From assembly GCA_030760725.1 (NCBI GenBank), contig JASWHV010000011.1:79089765-79153764 (forward strand): a stretch of DNA of 64,000 nucleotides, written 5' to 3'. Shown here one piece after another: positions 58,381 to 64,000 of the stretch. Made by a program: the position numbers and the translations under genes. Source of the stretch: Neostapfia colusana (taxonomy: Eukaryota; Streptophyta; Magnoliopsida; Poales; Poaceae). Each line of letters starts with the position of its first letter. The first letter of the stretch is position 1. The notes under the pieces are model-generated. The model ran no database searches, was not told where the DNA came from, and saw nothing but the letters and a program-made list of their open reading frames with translations.

Positions 58381-58989
58381 TTGATGTCAGGGAGGACTTG
58401 AGGGCCGCAGATGAGATGTTGAAGGAGCTCGCTGCAGAAGCCGAGTCTTCTGGTGCTGATGTGCGAAGATTGCAGCAAGATAAGTGAGACATTAGATTGT
58501 GCTCTCAAATCTATTTAATTACAATAGTTCTGATGCTGATGTGCGAAGATTTTAATTTGCTTGCTACTTCACAGATATGAGTGAGATCTTCGAGTTCATC
58601 AACTTCCTCTACGACCTCGTATGCTCGCCGTGTTCACGGCTTTCGTCAAGTTGTGCGTCAAGGACCTGAACCTGTCGTGGCCGTACCAGGTCCCCGTCGC
58701 GCTCATCGCCACCATCATGTGCCTCACGTTGGCCAGGACGGCCGTCGTCAACGCCGTCGCAGCCGCCGCCAGCGTCGCGCTCTGTTACGGCGTCGAGCAC
58801 GCCAAGAGGTGCGAGTGGGTCGTGTTCCTGGCGCCGGTGCCAAAAACGGACAGCTCCCACGAAACGACTGCGCCGCTTGACGCCGCTGACGTCGAGGATG
58901 TCCGCGCCGGTCTACTCACCGACGACGGCGGGTGGAGAAGATGGTATACGTGTACATGTGACGATGAAGAAACAACACAAAGACTTTGA
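58381..58989 (+). pseudogene. Unidentified gene fragments in the solo LTR
   Basis: 58381-58487 encodes DVREDLRAADEMLKELAAEAESS, a short helical, probably coiled-coil segment. 58578-58989 encodes, across a frame change near 58618, SEIFEFINFLYDLV then LNLSWPYQVPVALIATIMCL and AAAASVALCYGVEHAKRC, with two possible membrane helices. Both are GC-rich and protein-like, unlike the LTR flanks, but I recognise no family. They may come from one or two host genes. Confidence 0.5.
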
Positions 58990-60529
58990 AGATCAAGAGT
59001 TCGTCCAGCGGACTGAGCAACGTCATAAGAAAAAGGCAAGTGCCCTTGACCATTTTGCACCTTTTTAGGATTTTAGCTAGAAATGCATGCTTTAGGTCTT
59101 AAATTGAATCCCATGTGTTGGTTGTTTATTAGTATTTCCAAAACTTTCCTTGTAGCCGGGATGGGTAGTATAGGGTTTACATTTATTTCATTATTTTCAT
59201 GCTTAGCCCTGCTTAGTAGATGGGATGGGAGTAATTTACATTAATGGTTAATTATCATGATCATTGAGATGTTGTGTGGAGATATATATATGGTATATAT
59301 GTGGTGATGTATGTGGAGTATGAGGTGGGTAGTGTAGGGATCTAGCAGGCTGGTGGGGTACGGTGGGTGCTGAGTGCATGAGACTCGGGTTTGTGGTTAG
59401 TTAGCCTACGTAGATCCTAAGGACCGGTTCGTAAGACCCGTCAACTGGCTTATACAGTGCCACCACAAGAACTGTTATGGGGCAGTGTGGCCAATTAAGT
59501 TGTTCCTATCTTTCCTTGTGTACACCAGAGAGATGTGTAAGTGGCGCAAGAGGGGGCTTCTGCGGCAGAGGTTTCAGAGTGCCGCAGCGGTGAATCCTTA
59601 GCGGGTGTGCACGGGTTGGGTAGTGCAATGTAAAGGCCTTGTCGTGTACTCCTGGCCCCACACCATAGGGAGTGTGAGAGGGCGGAAAGGAGTTTCTTGA
59701 GTCGCCGACGGGTGATGAAAACACGACTTGTGGGTAAAGGGTACAAACTCTGCAGAGTCAAAACTGTCTAGACAGCCGTGCTCACGGTCAAGAGCGGGCT
59801 GGTAACTATCTCATGATTAGTGTGGGTTGGTTTGGTATGGTTTGGGAATGGTGGCTTGGATTGAGATAAATGAGATTACAGTGATAGTGGAGATCACTTG
59901 GAGATATGTTTGGGTTGGGTGGGAACTTCACTATATAAATAGGACGCCTAATAAGACTAAGGATAGGTTGCTTAGTGCTTAACCCGTCTCTAGCCTTTCT
60001 TGTTAAATGCCTGCATGTCATCTACTTCCCACACTTGCTGAGTATATTATGTACTCAGACGTTTGTCTTTTTCCTCTATTAATTGTTGCTCAGTGAAAAG
60101 AAGATCAAATGAAGACGGTGCGAAGAAGGTCACGTAGCTGCCAGTCGATTCGCCTGTGGACGGCCCTAGAAGCTTCTCCTCTTCCGCTGCTACTCGAGAC
60201 GCAATTAAGGTATAAATACGTTTATTTTCGATATATAATTGTTTATCACTATATGTCCTACGTGTATGAACTAAACTGATCCTGGCATACACGTAGATTG
60301 CGGCCGGTTTTGCCCTTTGTAAAACCGGGCGTGACATGTGACCTCCCACGCGCCAACCATGATTCTTCCCCCTTCTCAAACGCCGCCCCATCATCTCCAT
60401 TCTCTTCGTATCGGACATAATGCACATCATGCAAACTAATGTTTTTTCTTTGATATGTTTGTACAAGTCATTATGGATATGCGTATGTGATCTAGGAGGT
60501 GGATGACAAACTCAAGACACGATATTGAA

Positions 60530-60920
60530 AACAAAATGGTCGGAGGGGGAGGGGGCGAGGAACCGGAGAGGGGAGCGGGGGAGAGGCCGGAGGGGGAGCG
60601 GGGGAGAGGCCGGAGGGGGAGGGGTAGGGGGACTTACCTCGAGCCGGGGACGGGCGGCGGCGGCGGGGATGGGCGGCGGCGACGGGGACGGCCGGCGGCG
60701 ATGCACAGAGGCGCGAGTCGGGAGGCGACTCGCCGCCTCCCGGCCCGCGCACGGGTTATATGTGCCATTATTGACGACGGTGCTAGGTGACAGTCGTCTA
60801 TAAGGAACTTGTTGACGACGGTGCTAGGTCACCGTCGTCAATAACTCCTCGGGTGGGCCCGGATTAAGTTAAAGGCGACGGCCCCGTCGTTAATAATTTA
60901 TTGACGACGGTTCTCGTCTA
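60530..60920. repeat. CACTA 2 right GC-rich block and subterminal repeats
   Basis: 60530-60750 is G-rich on the plus strand (GGGGGAGAGGCCGGAGGG), matching the promoter-side block at 41570-41915. 60765-60915 holds copies of TTGACGACGGTGCTAGG and CCGTCGTCAATAA. GGTTATATGTGCC at about 60757 could act as the minus-strand TATA box. The pattern breaks off after GACGACGGTTCTCGTCTAG. Confidence 0.78.
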
Positions 60921-60925
60921 GCACA

Positions 60926-62880
60926 GTTAACATGTTACCCTTTTCATTTATCTTGGTATAACATGTTGTATTTTTTATTTACCTTGCAAGAAATAAATCA
61001 AATATGATTATCTAGCTGTTTGTGTTAGCTTCAAGCAAAGTATATTCACTAATCATTTTATTATGGTGGGAAAAACATTGATTAATTTAGCAGTTATGGT
61101 GTTACAAAGTATTTTGAATAAACTATGCACTCGCATGATTAGGCTTAATGCAGCACTTTGTTTACTTCCTTTGAATTAATATATCAGCTGCCATGCCATT
61201 CCCCCCTTTGAATTAATATATCAGAATCAGTTTGAGGAACAGCCCATTCTGATGATCTTCAATCTGATCCGAGAGATGCAGCATTGTTTCTCAGAGTATG
61301 GGAAGTGGAATTGTGCGGTAATTTTTTTTTGAAACTGAAATAACGTTTTTCTGTACTATATAACAGTGAAACAGAGGCATCGATCACTATATTGATTTTA
61401 TTTTGTGCCATCCGTAGCAAATCCCAGTACTTTATTCAGTGCAAGTTTTGGAGCTGACATCCTAGAACATTGATTATATTTACAACGGACGGAGGTCTAC
61501 GAGGTGCGATAGGAAAAACATTGGGAAGGAAGGGATATCGGAATCGGTTCGATATACAAGCCAATTCCAAGACCCATCAGAATTGTACCTTAGATCCAGA
61601 CCAGATTGAAAATCATCAGAATGGGCTGTTCCTTAATTTGATTCTGATATATTAATTCAAAGGGGGGAATGGCATGACAGCTTAAAGTTCAATGAGTGAA
61701 CTGTACGTTTGACAAAGATCAAAACAAACCAACTTTAGATTTTTTTAAAAAATGAGTTCTCATAAACTGCTGGTTCAGCAGTCATGGAAAACTCTGAAAC
61801 AGTGAGCACTATATACAAGATATAGCAGCTGCTCATTCTTGGTTGCTTAACAGATGTGAGGTAAACCATTCCAAACTCTTTTCTTTTTGGGTAATTTGTC
61901 TACGGAACGACACTGGGTTCAATAATAATATGTAAGATACTAGCGAGTGCTGTACTGACAAAATAACGTGTTGTGCGCAATGAGTTTTTTTAAGTGTCCT
62001 ATAGACATATTCCAATATATGTTCCCAGAAGGATGAAATAAAGATAAGAACAAATTTAATGGTAATTGCTTTTCCATGAGGGATATTATAAAAAAGTTTG
62101 CAATTGCACATAATTTGTACTGCAAACTCTCTAAAATGTGTATATGGTGTTGTGGGACGCTTTAACTTGAACTCAGTGTAAATAGTAACACTCTTCTAAT
62201 TTGGCCCTCAGTTCTTTTTTAAAAAAAAATTGCAATAGTGTTTTCATTCTTATTACTCTGATCACAAACATGATCTATATTTTGAAAATTTTTAAAACAG
62301 TGTAAAATAGAAGAGAGGCAAAAAAGGACCTTTTTGTTAAAACAAATATCATGTCCTTGGTTCCCAAACCAAAGTCACTTTACCATATATTTTAACTTCT
62401 GTGAATAAACATATATATGTACTTCTCTTCCCATTTAAAGCTATGATAATCTAAGTAATTTTGGTTCATACGACGACTGCTAGTGTAGTTAAAATGTGAC
62501 CTTTATATTTGAATATATTATTTTTTCTTTACCATTGCAAGAAACCACATACAACTACAGCTAGTGGTGTATGTTCGTTTGTCTCTATCTATATTCATCT
62601 TTAATTTGCGCTATTATATTCACTGGTATTTCTTATTTCATTATGTCTCTAAGAACGATTCTCAGACCAACTTCCTTGTTTCATGTTTCATTATATATCT
62701 AAGCACAATCATAATCTTATTTCATAATATCCTTCATTAATATCTATGTATATTCATTATTCATTTTTATACTAAAACAAAATTTTCATCAAAAGTAGGC
62801 TGTGGAGATGTTACAAGCAAATTAATATGAAGAGAACATGCAATAACAAGTTTGTGCTAAATGAACGTGCAAGCATAACA
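60926..62880. other. AT-rich stretch with one inverted repeat, no gene seen
   Basis: Apart from the inverted repeat at 61186-61682 I see only AT-rich sequence. Position between two CACTA-type repeat blocks suggests that it is either an insertion into CACTA 2 or the space between two elements. Confidence 0.4.
61186..61682. repeat. Inverted repeat with 81-bp arms
   Basis: 61186-61266 and 61602-61682 are reverse complements with few mismatches; 335 bp lie between. The left arm also contains the second copy of a 20-bp direct repeat CCTTTGAATTAATATATCAG (61168-61187 and 61205-61224). No target duplication is visible at the arm ends, so the element type is unknown; a foldback transposon is one option. 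Confidence 0.85.
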
Positions 62881-62904
62881 AACGGAAAAAAGGTCACACC
62901 CGTC

Positions 62905-63780
62905 GACACATTATGAAGGGGACAGAGGCGGCCGCCGGCCGCGGCTCGGCCGCAGGGGGGGCGGGGGGAGGGCCGGAGGGGGAGGGGCCGGGCCGGAGGG
63001 GGACGGGGGAGGGGCCGGAGAGGCCGGATGGGGGGAGGACGGCGAGGCAATTTTCTGATCAGCCAACCCAACTGCCCGCCCTACCTTCCGCTACAAACCT
63101 TAATTTAACAGAGCAATCAGCGCACAGTAGAAGGTCATACTCTGAATGATGCCAATCTGGCCAGCAATTCAGTAATTCGGGAAATTGGCTAGATAACCTA
63201 CCACTACAGATGAACATATCTGTCACGAGAAATTCTCCAGTACTCAACTCGCATGTGCCCCGTGAAAGCCCAACATCCCCCTCATGTACTGATCCCTAGT
63301 TGTTCTATACATCTGGAGCAACAGCTCAAAGCTCTCTCATGCAGGTCGTCCATGGCGGGGCCGGCGGGGCGGCGGCGGCCGGCGGAACGAAAACATTGGT
63401 GAGAATCCAATGCCTCGAAAACCCAAGGTTTCCTCCGCAAGGTTCGTCCACGGAGGATGAGTCAGGGCCTAAGATCAGGCCGAAAGGCGTAGCCCAAAAG
63501 AAGGGGCATATCAAACAGTTTGTTCCTCAAAGCCTGGACCACTAGTACAGTCTCTGGCGTACGGGCGGCGACGGCCGGCGGGGCATCGGTGGCCGGCGCT
63601 GTGGTGGAGGAGGGGAGGGGGGAGGGAGGTGGCGTACTCGTTGGTCGGCGGCGACGGCGGGGTCGACGATCGGCTCCGTCGGCGTCGGCTCCGGCAGCGG
63701 TCGGTGGTCGGCTTCCGGCGGCGGTGGAGTCGTGAGATAGAGCGGGTGTGCTAGTGGGAGAGAGAGCCGTGGCACTGAGT
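62905..63780. other. GC-rich blocks before the last CACTA repeats
   Basis: 62905-63050 (GGGGGAGGGGCCGG wording) and 63530-63760 (GGCGGCGACGG wording) resemble the GC-rich leader of the CACTA elements. 63340-63540 has an open frame (GPKIRPKGVAQKKGHIKQF) that I cannot assign. TATA-like GAGTATATCGG at about 63778 sits as in the other two copies. Confidence 0.45.
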
Positions 63781-63787
63781 ATATCGG

Positions 63788-64000
63788 GCCTTAAAAGACG
63801 ACGGTGCACTAACACCGTCGTCTATAAACCCTGGGCCTTAATTGTCGATGGTGTACCGTCGTCTATAAGTCCCGAGAACTTATAAACGACGGCCTAGGTT
63901 AACCGTCGTCAATAACTGTTTAATTGATGACAGTGTTTTCTGGCCGTCGTCAATAAGTTTATTGACGACAGCCCCGTCGTCAATAAATCTGGCCGTTGTC
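63788..64000. repeat. Third block of CACTA subterminal repeats (runs off window)
   Basis: Copies of CCGTCGTCTATAA and CCGTCGTCAATAA in both orientations up to the last base. Either a third CACTA element whose right end lies past the window, or the far end of CACTA 2 after an insertion. Confidence 0.82.

Larger units (their letters stand above)
56648..60336 (+). mobile_element. Gypsy solo LTR nested in CACTA 2
   Basis: Starts TGTAACACCCCCATTT and ends GGGCGTGACA, flanked by a perfect 5-bp duplication TGTGA (56643-56647 and 60337-60341). No internal domain is present, so two LTRs have recombined into one. 59390-59830 shares wording with the U5 of the element at 7606 (for example AGTGCCACCACAAG, GTCGCCGACGGGTGA, CTTGTGGGTAAA, CAAACTCTGCAGAG), so the two families are related. 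It is about 340 bp longer than the 7606 LTR and has acquired gene-like sequence in its first half. Confidence 0.9.
50184..60925 (-). mobile_element. CACTA transposon 2 (right end not found)
   Basis: Begins CACTACAGGAATCC after GTC. The left end has many TTATTGACGACGG motifs. Minus-strand genes follow: TNPA-like (51314-53276) and tnp2 with DUF4218 and DUF4216 (53348-55830). A shared leader block (about 55825-56230), an AT-rich run, a GC-rich block (60530-60750) and right subterminal repeats (60765-60920) follow the order of CACTA 1. A 3.7-kb solo LTR is nested at 56648-60336. No TGTAGTG terminus appears after 60925; either it is truncated there or the end lies beyond another insertion. Confidence 0.85.

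Overview
This is plant nuclear DNA, almost certainly from a grass (Poaceae, probably panicoid). The evidence is nested LTR retrotransposons with tRNA-Met-type primer sites, CACTA, Mutator, hAT, Tourist-like and Stowaway-like DNA transposons, GC-rich first exons, and spliced host genes. The host species cannot be fixed from sequence alone. Most of the window is transposon; three host-gene loci stand out.

Layout: 1-4056 is the 3' part of a decayed Ty1/copia element whose 5' end lies outside the window. 5087-5479 (minus) is a lone first exon of a group I WRKY factor. 7606-16565 is a complete but non-autonomous Ty3/gypsy element with 3.35-kb LTRs and only gag-protease inside. 17627-24249 (minus) is a second, decayed Ty3/gypsy element. 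25278-25561 is a Tourist-like MITE. The gene island at 26160-33150 holds a plant calmodulin-binding-domain gene (+, CDS 26847-28163) and, convergent to it, a four-exon cornichon homolog (minus, 29570-33149) that starts with a GC-AG intron.

34521-43099 is a Mutator-like element (MULE) with a perfect 9-bp target duplication. Its transposase gene has lost the catalytic core, took a Stowaway-like MITE (35490-35775), and was split by a CACTA element (36795-42185). 43258-43533 is a hAT MITE with a perfect 8-bp duplication. 44133 to about 47650 is a decayed Ac-like hAT transposon. From 50184 a second CACTA of the same broad family carries a well-preserved TNPA-like gene and a truncated tnp2 gene (both minus). 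It was itself hit by a 3.7-kb solo LTR (56648-60336, perfect 5-bp duplication) that contains a captured SERINC gene fragment. The window ends in another block of CACTA subterminal repeats.

How the parts relate: the window records successive insertions, many of which can be ordered by nesting and target duplications. The two gypsy LTR types share a similar U5 module. The two CACTA elements share gene content and a non-coding leader but carry different versions of the short subterminal motif. All coordinates and motifs come from reading the sequence by eye; no alignment or database search was run. I found no clearly undescribed system. The most unusual structures are the array of PBS-like repeats after the gypsy 5' LTR, the G-box minisatellite inside its LTRs, the long hairpin in the first CACTA, and the gene fragment carried in the solo LTR.
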